Source: Paracoccaceae bacterium
GTDB lineage: Bacteria; Pseudomonadota; Alphaproteobacteria; Rhodobacterales; Rhodobacteraceae
Length of the DNA stretch: 44,720 bases
NCBI GenBank assembly: GCA_024742695.1
Contig: JANSXY010000029.1
Location: 1 to 44,720 of the forward strand
Direction of reading: 5' to 3'
Part shown: in pieces, positions 23,691 through 30,583 of the stretch
How positions within the stretch are numbered: the stretch's first letter is position 1
How the letters are laid out: each line of letters opens with the position of its first letter
The notes under the pieces: model-generated
Told to the model about the DNA's origin: nothing
The model's database searches: none
What the model saw: only the letters and a program-made list of their open reading frames with translations
Translations under genes and position numbers: made by a program

Positions 23691-24907
23691 CAGAGATCGC
23701 GATCGGCACCGCCGTTATCATCGGCCTCATCCTCGCGCTGACGGCGGGGCTTTTGCTGGCGCGGCGCTGGCTGGTGCCGCAGGGCGCGCTGACCGTCACG
23801 GTCAACGACAGCCGGGTGATCGAGGCGGCGCGCGGCGACCGGCTGCTGTCGGTGCTGCACGGCGCCGGGATCGGCATCCCGGCGGGCTGCGGCGGATCGG
23901 GCACCTGCGGTCTGTGCCGGGTCGACGCGCGCGGGCCGGGGGCGGGGGAGCCGCAGGCGACGGAAAAGGGCATCCTGTCGGCGTCGGAGCGGCGCGCGCA
24001 TGTGCGGCTGGCCTGCCAGGTGGCGTTGCGCGGGCCGGTCGCGGTCACCGTGCCCGGCGACGTGATGGCGGCCGAGACGCTGGACTGCCGGGTGCTGTCG
24101 AACCGGATGCTGGCGCCGCTGATCCGCGAACTGGTGCTGGAATTGCCGCACGGGCACGATTTCCCGTTCCGCGCCGGCAGTTTCATGCAGCTGACCGCGC
24201 CGCCCTACCGGCTCGACTTCCGCGACATCGCGGTGCCCGAGGCGTTCGAGGAGGAGTGGCGGATCGCCGGCTGGCACGGGCTGCATGCCGCCTCGCCGGC
24301 CCCGGTGACGCGGGCCTACTCGATCGCCAACCGCCCCGAGGACGCGGGCCGCGTGGTCTTCAACATCCGCCTGGCCGTGCCGCCGGCGGGGCAGGAGGGC
24401 GAGATCCCGCCCGGCATCGTCTCGTCCTGGCTGTTCGCGCTGAAGCCGGGCGACAGCGCCGGCGTCTCCGGCCCGTTCGGCGAGTTCCATGTCCAGCCGA
24501 CCGGCAAGGAGATGGTGTTCATCGGCGGCGGGGTCGGCATGGCGCCGTTGCGCGCGATGATCCATGAACAGCTGGGGCAGGGGACGGATCGGCGCATCCG
24601 GTACTTCTACGGCGCGCGCACCGCTGCCGACCTGTTCTATGTCGACGAGTTCGAGGCGCTGGCGCGGGATCACGGCAATTTCGGCTGGACCCCGGCGCTG
24701 TCCGATCCCGCGCCGGGCGACCGCTGGACCGGCGAGACCGGGTTCATCCACGACACCGTGTTCCGGGCGCTGAAGGATCATCCGGCGCCGGAAGACTGCG
24801 AATACTACCTCTGTGGCCCGCCGGTGATGATCGCCGCGGTCTACCGCACGCTCGACCGCCTCGGGGTCGAGCGGAGCGCGATCTACAACGACGATTTCGG
24901 AGCGTGA
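23687..24907 (+). CDS. nqrF: Na+-translocating NADH:quinone reductase subunit F
   Basis: A 406-residue NADH-oxidising subunit. One N-terminal membrane helix (residues 5-25) anchors a [2Fe-2S] domain with C68, C74, C77 (GCGGSGTCGLC) and C110. An FAD domain follows with RAYSIANRPED, then an NADH domain with FIGGGVGMAPLRAM and the C-terminal YYLCGPPVM and IYNDDFGA. Its length and domain order match canonical NqrF. The intact electron-entry subunit indicates that a working NADH dehydrogenase is intended, despite the short NqrB. Confidence 0.96.
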   Translation: MTEIAIGTAVIIGLILALTAGLLLARRWLVPQGALTVTVNDSRVIEAARGDRLLSVLHGAGIGIPAGCGGSGTCGLCRVDARGPGAGEPQATEKGILSASERRAHVRLACQVALRGPVAVTVPGDVMAAETLDCRVLSNRMLAPLIRELVLELPHGHDFPFRAGSFMQLTAPPYRLDFRDIAVPEAFEEEWRIAGWHGLHAASPAPVTRAYSIANRPEDAGRVVFNIRLAVPPAGQEGEIPPGIVSSWLFALKPGDSAGVSGPFGEFHVQPTGKEMVFIGGGVGMAPLRAMIHEQLGQGTDRRIRYFYGARTAADLFYVDEFEALARDHGNFGWTPALSDPAPGDRWTGETGFIHDTVFRALKDHPAPEDCEYYLCGPPVMIAAVYRTLDRLGVERSAIYNDDFGA

Positions 24908-24911
24908 CGCG

Positions 24912-25910
24912 ATGACACCGAAGACAGCCTGCCTGCGCCGCCGCGACCTGCTTGCCCTTGCCGGGGCGGCCGCCGCAACCGCCGCCCTGCCGGCCCGGGC
25001 AGAGGCGCCGGCGATCCTGCGGGGCGCGCCGGCGACCGAAACCGTCACCGGCCGCGCCTTCGGCACGGAGTGGCGGGTGACGCTGCCGGCCGGCGCCGAT
25101 GCCGGCCGGCTGGGCGCGCCGATCGCCGATCTGCTGGCCGGGATCGACCGGCGGATGTCGCCGTGGCGGGCCGACAGCGAGGTCAGCCGGTTCAACGCCG
25201 CGCCGCGCGGGGCGGTCCCGGTTTCACCCGACACGGCGGCGGTGGCGCGGGCCGCGCTGGCGGTCGCGCGGGCGAGCGGCGGCGCCTTCGATCCGGCCGT
25301 CGGCCCGCTGGTCGCGCGCTGGGGGTTCGGGCCGATCCGCGGCGCGGCCGGAGCCTGGACGGGGCTGTCGGCCGGCGAGGACGAGCTGGCCAAGGATGAC
25401 GCCGGGCTGACCTTCGACCCCTGCGGCATCGCCAAGGGCCACGCGCTGGACCGGATGGCCGATCTTGTCGCGGCGCAGGGCGGCGATTTCCTGATCGATC
25501 TCGGCGGCGAGCTGCGCGCCGCCGGCCGGCATCCCGAGGGCCGGGACTGGCGCATCGGCATCGAGGATCCGCGACCGGGGATCGAGGGGCTGTTCGCCAG
25601 GCTCGCGCCGGGTCCGCGCGCGGTGGCGACATCGGGCAGACGCGCGCAGGGCTACGACATCGGCGGGGTGCGGATCGGCCATATCATCGATCCGGCGTCG
25701 CGCAGGCCCGCGGCCGGGCGGCTCGGCTCGGTCACCGTGCTCGCGGCGACGGGGCTGGCGGCGGATGGCTGGGCGACGGCGCTGTTCGCCGCCGGGCCGG
25801 CGGGGCCGGACATGGCGCGCGCCCACGGCCTGTCGGCGCTGTTCCTGGTCGAGACCGACGCTGGCCTCGCCCCGATCCTGACCGGCGACATCGCCGACCG
25901 GCTGGTGTGA
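24912..25910 (+). CDS. apbE: FAD:protein FMN transferase
   Basis: A 332-residue exported flavin transferase that attaches FMN from FAD to threonine in NqrC-type subunits. The N-terminus RRRDLLALAGAAAATAALPARA is a twin-arginine-like signal. Family signatures are FGTEWRVTLP, SPWRADSEVSRFNA, DPCGIAKGHALDRM and LIDLGGELRAAGRHPEG, plus the late IIDPASRRP magnesium/FAD region. It follows nqrF by 4 bp. Its expected local target is NqrC T236; a matching site was not found in the short NqrB. Confidence 0.93.
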   Translation: MTPKTACLRRRDLLALAGAAAATAALPARAEAPAILRGAPATETVTGRAFGTEWRVTLPAGADAGRLGAPIADLLAGIDRRMSPWRADSEVSRFNAAPRGAVPVSPDTAAVARAALAVARASGGAFDPAVGPLVARWGFGPIRGAAGAWTGLSAGEDELAKDDAGLTFDPCGIAKGHALDRMADLVAAQGGDFLIDLGGELRAAGRHPEGRDWRIGIEDPRPGIEGLFARLAPGPRAVATSGRRAQGYDIGGVRIGHIIDPASRRPAAGRLGSVTVLAATGLAADGWATALFAAGPAGPDMARAHGLSALFLVETDAGLAPILTGDIADRLV

Positions 25911-25917
25911 GGCGGCG

Positions 25918-26085
25918 ATGGAATTCCTCGCCGCGCTGATCGTGTTTCTCATCGCCGCCGGCGGGCTAGCGGCCGGCCTCTGGCTGACGGGACGGCCGCC
26001 GCAAACCGCCTGCGACGGCGCCGACTGCCTTGGCGGCGGGCGCTGTGCGGCCTGTCCGCGACGCAAGGGAGCGCCCGATGCCTGA
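25918..26085 (+). CDS. nqrM: NqrM-like (Na+)-NQR maturation protein
   Basis: A 55-residue small membrane protein, MEFLAALIVFLIAAGGLAAG onward, with one helix and a cysteine-rich cytosolic tail: C32, C37, C43 and C46 (ACDGADC, RCAACPRRK). NqrM (DUF539) is a short single-helix protein with four conserved Cys that delivers iron to the NqrD/NqrE centre, and it is usually encoded after apbE, exactly the position here. The start ATG is 7 bp after the apbE stop with GAGGCGG upstream. The tail is shorter than in gammaproteobacterial NqrM. Its stop lies within the next gene's start region (8-nt overlap). Confidence 0.85.
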   Translation: MEFLAALIVFLIAAGGLAAGLWLTGRPPQTACDGADCLGGGRCAACPRRKGAPDA

Positions 26086-26470
26086 CCGGATCGAGACCGT
26101 CATGCGCGCCGAGTTCCTGACGTTGCGCCCCGAGATGCCGATCCGCGAGGCGGTGGCCGCGCTGACCCGGTCCGACGCCGCCGCGGCCCCGGTGCTGGAC
26201 GAAACCGGCGCGATCCTCGGCATGATGACGCATCGCGACTGTTTCCGTTCGGTCCTGGCGGCAAGCTATTATCACCAGTGGTCGGGCACCGTGGCCGACC
26301 ACATGACGCCGGGCGCCGCGGTGCTGGAGGCGGATACCGATTTCGTCACCGCCGCCGAGGCCTTCCTAGACCAGCCCTACCGCAGCTACCCGGTGGTGCG
26401 CGACGGCCGGCTCGTGGGCCTTCTGCACCGCGGCGACCTGCTGCGCGCGCTGCTCGATCTCGGCGGCTGA
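26078..26470 (+). CDS. CBS-domain pair protein
   Basis: A 130-residue protein made of two CBS motifs, residues 8-60 (MRAEFLTLRPEMPIREAV through GMMTHRDCFRSV) and 75-130 (VADHMTPGAAVLEADTDF through LVGLLHRGDLLRAL). Such Bateman modules bind adenine nucleotides or NAD-type ligands and regulate partner proteins. It overlaps nqrM by 8 nt and closes the NQR operon, so sensing the cell's energy state for NQR or the neighbouring antiporter is a reasonable inference. There is no fused catalytic domain. It converges on the antiporter gene 6 bp away. Confidence 0.85.
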   Translation: MPDRIETVMRAEFLTLRPEMPIREAVAALTRSDAAAAPVLDETGAILGMMTHRDCFRSVLAASYYHQWSGTVADHMTPGAAVLEADTDFVTAAEAFLDQPYRSYPVVRDGRLVGLLHRGDLLRALLDLGG

Positions 26471-26476
26471 GGCGCG

Positions 26477-27652
26477 CTACCTGGCATAGCCCAGCCGCCG
26501 CAACGCCAGCATCGAGACCGGCGGCCCGGCCAGTTCGAAGATCACCGTGGTGGCCAGCGTGACCGACAGGATCAGTTCGTGCCACTGCGGGAAATGATCG
26601 GCCGCGATCAGTGCCATGCCGACGGCAACGCCGGCCTGCGGCAGCAGGGCCGCCCCGGTCCAAAGGCTTTCGCGGGTGTCGAGCCCGGCCAGCCGCCCGC
26701 CGATCCAGCCGCCGACGATCCGGCCCAGGATCCGCAGCAACACGAAGACCAGCACCAGCGCCCCGGCCTCGGCCAGCCGGTCCAGTTCCAGCGCCGCGCC
26801 GCCGAGGATGAAGAACAGCACCAGGAACGGCCATTCGACATTCTCGATCTCGTGGAACGGGCGGCTGTGATGGCGCGCGAAATTCGCCACCACCGCGCCG
26901 GCGACCATTCCCGCGATCAGGAACGAGGCCTCGATCCACAGCGCGAAACCGGCGACGAGGAACACCACGCCCAGCGCCTCGATCAGCGTCGGCTCGCCCG
27001 GCTTCAGACGCCCGGTCAGGTAGGCCGCCGGCACGCCGATCGCCACCCCGACGACGGCCGCGCCGCCGATCTCTCGGATCATCGTGGGCAGGATGTCGGG
27101 GGCGCCGTTGCCCGTCATCGCGCCGGTGACGACGAGGATCAGGCTGAACAGGATCAGCCCCCAGCCGTCGTCGACCGCGACGATGCCAAGCAGCCGGTCG
27201 GGAAACGGGCCGGTGGCCCTGGCCTGGCGGACCAGGTCCTGCATCGCCGCCGGGGCCGTCGCCGTCGCGATGCCGCCCAGAAGCAGCGCCACGCCCGCCG
27301 GTGCGCCGATCGCCCATAGCCCGCCGGTGACGAAGGCGGCCGAGACCAGCGCCACCACGATCGACAGCACCAGGATCTCGCGGCCATGCGCGCGCAGAAC
27401 CTCGGGCCGCAGCGTGCCGCCGAGAAGGAAGGCCACGATCGCCAACGCGGCGACGGCGAAGAACTCGTACCAGTCGTCCAGCGCCGGGGGCAGCAGGTCG
27501 AAGCCCGAGGGGCCGATCGCGACGCCGATCAGCATCAGCAGCGTGACCCGCGGCGCGCGCGTGCGCCGCCCGACCTCGTCGGCCAGAAGCCCGGCCAGAA
27601 ACAGCCCGCCGATCGTCAGGAAAGCCGAGAACAACTCCACCGCAGCCTCCAC
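26477..27652 (-). CDS. CPA2-type cation:proton antiporter (Kef-like membrane domain)
   Basis: A 391-residue protein with about twelve membrane helices and no C-terminal NAD-binding (RCK) domain. Signatures include LMLIGVAIGPSGFDLLPP, ATAPAAMQDLVRQ, VDDGWGLILFSLILV with the acidic pair-like DD of the transport core, and LFFILGGAALELD. Family members exchange Na+ or K+ for H+. The start is GTG 27650-27652, with GGAGG about ten bases upstream on its strand; no in-frame ATG precedes the conserved part. Its location facing the Na+-pumping NQR operon invites the inference that it uses the sodium gradient. Confidence 0.85.
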   Translation of the reverse strand: MEAAVELFSAFLTIGGLFLAGLLADEVGRRTRAPRVTLLMLIGVAIGPSGFDLLPPALDDWYEFFAVAALAIVAFLLGGTLRPEVLRAHGREILVLSIVVALVSAAFVTGGLWAIGAPAGVALLLGGIATATAPAAMQDLVRQARATGPFPDRLLGIVAVDDGWGLILFSLILVVTGAMTGNGAPDILPTMIREIGGAAVVGVAIGVPAAYLTGRLKPGEPTLIEALGVVFLVAGFALWIEASFLIAGMVAGAVVANFARHHSRPFHEIENVEWPFLVLFFILGGAALELDRLAEAGALVLVFVLLRILGRIVGGWIGGRLAGLDTRESLWTGAALLPQAGVAVGMALIAADHFPQWHELILSVTLATTVIFELAGPPVSMLALRRLGYAR

Positions 27653-27822
27653 GCGTCATCCCCTCCAGCCTCTGCGCTCGGCACGCCGATGTCAAAGGCG
27701 CGCTTGCAGGCCCGGATCGGGTCGGGTGCCGGGTGACGGATTGGCGGAATTCGAGCGAAAGTGGCGGAGAGACAGCCCGCCAACGAACATTCCGGCACGC
27801 TCCGAGCCCATCGCAAGATGTC

Positions 27823-27828
27823 TATAAT
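27823..27828 (+). promoter_or_regulatory. -10 element for the integrase gene
   Basis: TATAAT, an exact -10 consensus inside an AT-rich patch (tctataatataaagg), lies about 80 bp before the integrase start. The -35 region (around 27800-27806) is not a good match. This marks the start of the element's own transcription. Confidence 0.45.
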
Positions 27829-27907
27829 ATAAAGGACCAAGATACCTTCCCTTGTGCGTGGCGTTCCGGCATAGTCCCCGACAATCCGGCCCAAGGTGGG
27901 GGATGAT

Positions 27908-29221
27908 ATGGGGGATGTGATGGTGCAGGAGAATTGCCGGAAACCGGAACGCGCGCTGTCGGCGCGGTTCGTGGAGACGGTGACTGCGCCCGGAAAATAC
28001 TTCGACGGGCACGGCCTGTTCCTGCGGGTGGCGAAGAACGGCGCACGGCAATGGGTGCAGCGCATCACTATTCGCGGCAAGCGGACCGAACTCGGCCTTG
28101 GCAGCCCGCCAGCCGTGACGCTGGCGACGGCGCGCAGGCTGGCGCTTGAAAACCGTGGCAAGGCGATGCTGGGCGGCGACCCGTTGGCCGACAAGCGGAA
28201 GGACCGCGAAGGCATGTCGTTCGCGGATGCCGTCGAAAAATATCTCGCCGCCAAGCTATCGGAATTCAGGAACGAGAAGCACCGGAAGCAATGGCGCTCA
28301 ACCCTGGACGCCTACGCCGCGCCCGTGCTCGGGCGGAAGCTGGTTTCGGAAATCACCGTGCAGGACGTATTGCGCGTACTTGAGCCGATCTGGCGCGAGA
28401 AGACGGAAACCGCCTCGCGCCTTCGCGGCAGGATTGAGAACGTCTTGTCATGGGCAACAGTGGCGGGGCACCGGACGGGCGACAACCCGGCGCGCTGGAA
28501 GGGCAACCTGTCCGAGATGCTGCCGAAGCCCGCGAAGGTGGCGAAGGGCGAGAACCAACCGGCCTTGGCGCTCGGCGATGTGGCCCGCTGGTGGGCTGAC
28601 CTTGCCCGGCGCGACGGGATGGCGGCGCGGGCGCTGGAATTTCTGGCTCTGACCGCTGCCCGATCCGGCGAGGTTCGCGGTGCGACCTGGGAAGAAATCG
28701 ACCTTGGGGACGTTGCGACACCCGCGACTTCTGCGACACGGCGTGCTGTCTGGGCCATTCCCGCCAGCCGCATGAAGAACGGCCGGCCGCACCGCGTGCC
28801 ACTGACGCCTGAAGCGGTGGCGCTTCTGGAAAGCCTGCCACGTCTGGATGGGTCGCCCTACGTATTCTTCGCGCCTCGCGGCGGAATGCTGTCGGATATG
28901 TCCATTTCCGCCGTTATGCGGCGAATGCAGGAAGCCCAAGTCAAGGCGGGCGAGGCCGGATACCTCGACCCGGCTAGCAAGCGGCCCGCTGTTCCGCACG
29001 GGCTGCGTTCAACCTTCCGGCAATGGGCTGCGGAGCAGGGGTATCCCCGTGACATGGCCGAAATCGCGCTGGCGCACTTCATCGGCTCGGAAGTCGAACG
29101 CGCCTATCAGCGTTCCGACATGCTCGACCGGCGGCGAGACATGATGGCGGCTTGGGCGGGCTTCCTGCGCGCTGAGGCGACCCACGGCGGCAACGTAATA
29201 AGAATGGCGACTGCAGGATGA
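27908..29221 (+). CDS. Tyrosine-type integrase (P4/DUF4102 family)
   Basis: A 437-residue site-specific recombinase. The N-terminal DUF4102 arm-binding domain contains FDGHGLFLRVAKNGARQWVQ and TELGLGSPPAVTLATAR. The middle SAM-like core-binding domain spans about residues 95-190. The C-terminal catalytic domain shows AARSGEVRGATW (first Arg), PHGLRSTFRQWA (His-x-x-Arg), LAHFIGSEVERAYQRS (second His and the Tyr nucleophile). All catalytic residues are present, so it should be active. The start is ATG 27908; GTG 27896 is an alternative. The stop overlaps the next ORF in ATGA, so that ORF is co-expressed. Confidence 0.93.
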   Translation: MGDVMVQENCRKPERALSARFVETVTAPGKYFDGHGLFLRVAKNGARQWVQRITIRGKRTELGLGSPPAVTLATARRLALENRGKAMLGGDPLADKRKDREGMSFADAVEKYLAAKLSEFRNEKHRKQWRSTLDAYAAPVLGRKLVSEITVQDVLRVLEPIWREKTETASRLRGRIENVLSWATVAGHRTGDNPARWKGNLSEMLPKPAKVAKGENQPALALGDVARWWADLARRDGMAARALEFLALTAARSGEVRGATWEEIDLGDVATPATSATRRAVWAIPASRMKNGRPHRVPLTPEAVALLESLPRLDGSPYVFFAPRGGMLSDMSISAVMRRMQEAQVKAGEAGYLDPASKRPAVPHGLRSTFRQWAAEQGYPRDMAEIALAHFIGSEVERAYQRSDMLDRRRDMMAAWAGFLRAEATHGGNVIRMATAG

Positions 29222-29619
29222 CCAACGACGACTTGGAGAATTACTTGACGACGGCGAAGCTTGTCGCTTGGGCGGAGCAGGGCGACCCTTTGCCGTTGGT
29301 CAGGTATATCGAAGAGGGAGGAGCTATTGGGCCAACGATTAGGGCCTTCCTATCCAGGCATCTTCGGGGAGAGATTAGCAAGAAGCCCGGCAATCCAAAG
29401 GAAAAAGCGAACCACGACAGACGTTCCGAGGTGGCAATGCTTATCTGGATGGATTGCTTCTTCTCAGGGAAATCACTCTACAGCGCCCAGGAAGAGTTCC
29501 TCCGGGACAATCCAAAAATGAACAGAAAGACGCTTGAGTCGTACTGCCGGGAGTTTGGCGTGACCGGAAAATCGGTAGAACGCTTCCGCCAAAAAGAACA
29601 GTCGAGAAAAATTAAGTAA
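29218..29619 (+). CDS. Hypothetical protein coupled to the integrase
   Basis: A 133-residue charged protein that I do not recognise. It is predicted mostly helical and carries a basic stretch (RHLRGEISKKPGNPKEKANHD shortened here to RHLRGEISKKPGNPKEK) and a basic C-terminal end (RFRQKEQSRKIK). The middle segment SGKSLYSAQEEFLRDNP followed by MNRKTLESYCREFGV resembles a winged or three-helix DNA-binding layout, but this is not diagnostic. It begins at the ATGA overlapping the integrase stop, and its base composition is more AT-rich than that of its neighbours. An accessory recombination or regulatory role is possible only by position. Confidence 0.65.
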   Translation: MTNDDLENYLTTAKLVAWAEQGDPLPLVRYIEEGGAIGPTIRAFLSRHLRGEISKKPGNPKEKANHDRRSEVAMLIWMDCFFSGKSLYSAQEEFLRDNPKMNRKTLESYCREFGVTGKSVERFRQKEQSRKIK

Positions 29620-29633
29620 AATCAATAGCCTTA

Positions 29634-29650
29634 GCAAAGCGGCGCTTTGC
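29634..29650. terminator. Short hairpin after the integrase-coupled ORF
   Basis: GCAAAGC and GCTTTGC form a 7-bp perfect stem around GGC, 14 bp after the preceding stop codon. The following sequence (acagttatattt) is AT-rich but lacks a real T-run. A weak terminator or an operator for the AlpA-like gene are both possible. Confidence 0.35.
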
Positions 29651-29681
29651 ACAGTTATATTTGCCCCGGAGCATCCGCCAT

Positions 29682-29711
29682 CTTCCGGCTTGCAACACTT
29701 CAAGCCAGAAG
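29682..29711 (+). promoter_or_regulatory. Hairpin overlapping the ribosome site of the AlpA-like gene
   Basis: CTTCCGGCTTG (29682-29692) pairs with CAAGCCAGAAG (29701-29711) with one mismatch across an 8-nt loop. The 3' arm runs into the ribosome site AAGGA (29709-29713), so folding would partly hide it. A translational control element is inferred. Confidence 0.4.
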
Positions 29712-29720
29712 GAATTGGCA

Positions 29721-29918
29721 ATGACTGAGAGACTTATTCGTCGCCCCGAGGTGGAAACCCGCACCGGGCTTTCCCGCTCAACCCTCTATGATTGGATGAG
29801 CCGGGGCGAATTTCCGCAGCCCGTGAAGCTGGGCACACGCCTTGTTGCCTGGCGCGAAAGCGACGTGACCGCATGGCTGGAAGGCCGCGAAACGCGGGTT
29901 TTCGCAAATGGCTCTTAA
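29721..29918 (+). CDS. AlpA-family DNA-binding protein (excisionase/regulator)
   Basis: A 65-residue MerR-like winged helix protein: RPEVETRTGLSRSTLYDWMSRGEFPQPV then LVAWRESDVTAWL. This is the standard AlpA layout, with the recognition helix around SRSTLYDWM. Members act as excisionases or as activators of integrase genes on cryptic prophages and P4-like elements. The start ATG follows AGAAGGAATTGGCA. It is separated from the upstream ORF by about 100 bp of AT-rich DNA holding two hairpins, so it may have its own promoter. Its end overlaps the next ORF by 11 nt. Confidence 0.9.
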   Translation: MTERLIRRPEVETRTGLSRSTLYDWMSRGEFPQPVKLGTRLVAWRESDVTAWLEGRETRVFANGS

Positions 29919-30285
29919 AGGTGATTTGGCCCGGAACCTGCTGACACAGGATCCGAGCCGGAGTGTTTGCCATGCGACTGCGGCCAACAACTCAAATATA
30001 AATGAAACCGGTGCCAGGCGCCACCATGAAACGGCCGACGACTATTTCGGCACTGTCGCTCAGCTGAACGAAACCTGGCGCGTCATCCTCTGCCGTGACG
30101 GCATTCAGTGGATCCTGCAGCGGCGCAAGAACGGTGGCGCCGAGCGGCCCTGGAGGTCGGTGCACTACTGTCAGACCCGCAAGGCCCTGACGCGGCTCTG
30201 CGCCACCTTGTGCGGGCGCGTTGACCCCACTGCGCTGGAGAAACTCCATGCGCTTCCCGAATACGTCCGGGGAGGTGCCGCATGA
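29908..30285 (+). CDS. Hypothetical element protein
   Basis: A 125-residue protein that I cannot assign. The likely folded part is the second half, LNETWRVILCRDGIQWILQR followed by RPWRSVHYCQTRKALTRLC, with three Cys in the last 45 residues. Short proteins of this kind commonly sit between alpA and the primase gene in alphaproteobacterial elements, with no known role. The ATG at 29908 overlaps alpA; the first 35 residues look unconserved, and no other in-frame start exists before the folded part. It ends in an ATGA overlap with the next micro-ORF. Confidence 0.65.
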   Translation: MALKGDLARNLLTQDPSRSVCHATAANNSNINETGARRHHETADDYFGTVAQLNETWRVILCRDGIQWILQRRKNGGAERPWRSVHYCQTRKALTRLCATLCGRVDPTALEKLHALPEYVRGGAA

Positions 30286-30383
30286 CCGCCTTCGATCTTC
30301 GCATCCGTTTCCTGATGTCGCGCTTCCGGCTGACCGAGGCGCAGGCACAGGCCCTGGCTGCCTTGGTGTGGGGGGCGGCATGA
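30282..30383 (+). CDS. 33-residue micro-ORF in the element operon
   Basis: This ORF encodes MTAFDLRIRFLMSRFRLTEA and thirteen further residues ending in VWGAA. Its ATG overlaps the preceding stop (ATGA), its TGA overlaps the next start (ATGAG at 30380-30383), and GGGGAGGTG precedes it, so position and ribosome site support real translation. The sequence is amphipathic and helical. Homologues of this size are common in such operons but have no known function. Confidence 0.55.
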   Translation: MTAFDLRIRFLMSRFRLTEAQAQALAALVWGAA

Positions 30384-30583
30384 GCGTTGTCGAACTACTC
30401 CCGAAAACCGTCGCCGGCTTGCCGGTCGACTACTACCGCGCCGATCCCGAGATCGGCGGTATCGAGGTGATCATCTGGTCATCTGCGGCACGCGACGACG
30501 GCATCCGCTTTACCGTCGCCACCGCATTCGAAGCGCACAGGGTGCTGCGCGATCTCGAAAAGCATGTGGGAGGTTCAACATGA
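30380..30583 (+). CDS. Small hypothetical element protein
   Basis: A 67-residue protein, MSVVELLPKTVAGLPVDYYR onward, predicted as mixed strand and helix, with a C-terminal helix AFEAHRVLRDLEKHVGG. No family is recognised. It is coupled to both neighbours by ATGA overlaps (30380-30383 and 30580-30583) and directly precedes the primase-helicase, so it is made from the same message and may belong to the replication module. Confidence 0.65.
   Translation: MSVVELLPKTVAGLPVDYYRADPEIGGIEVIIWSSAARDDGIRFTVATAFEAHRVLRDLEKHVGGST

Noticed and set aside
19588-24907. Assignment of the operon as Rnf instead of Nqr
   Set aside because: The first gene lacks RnfC cysteine clusters and matches NqrA; an NqrF with FAD/NADH domains is present and RnfB is absent; nqrM follows.
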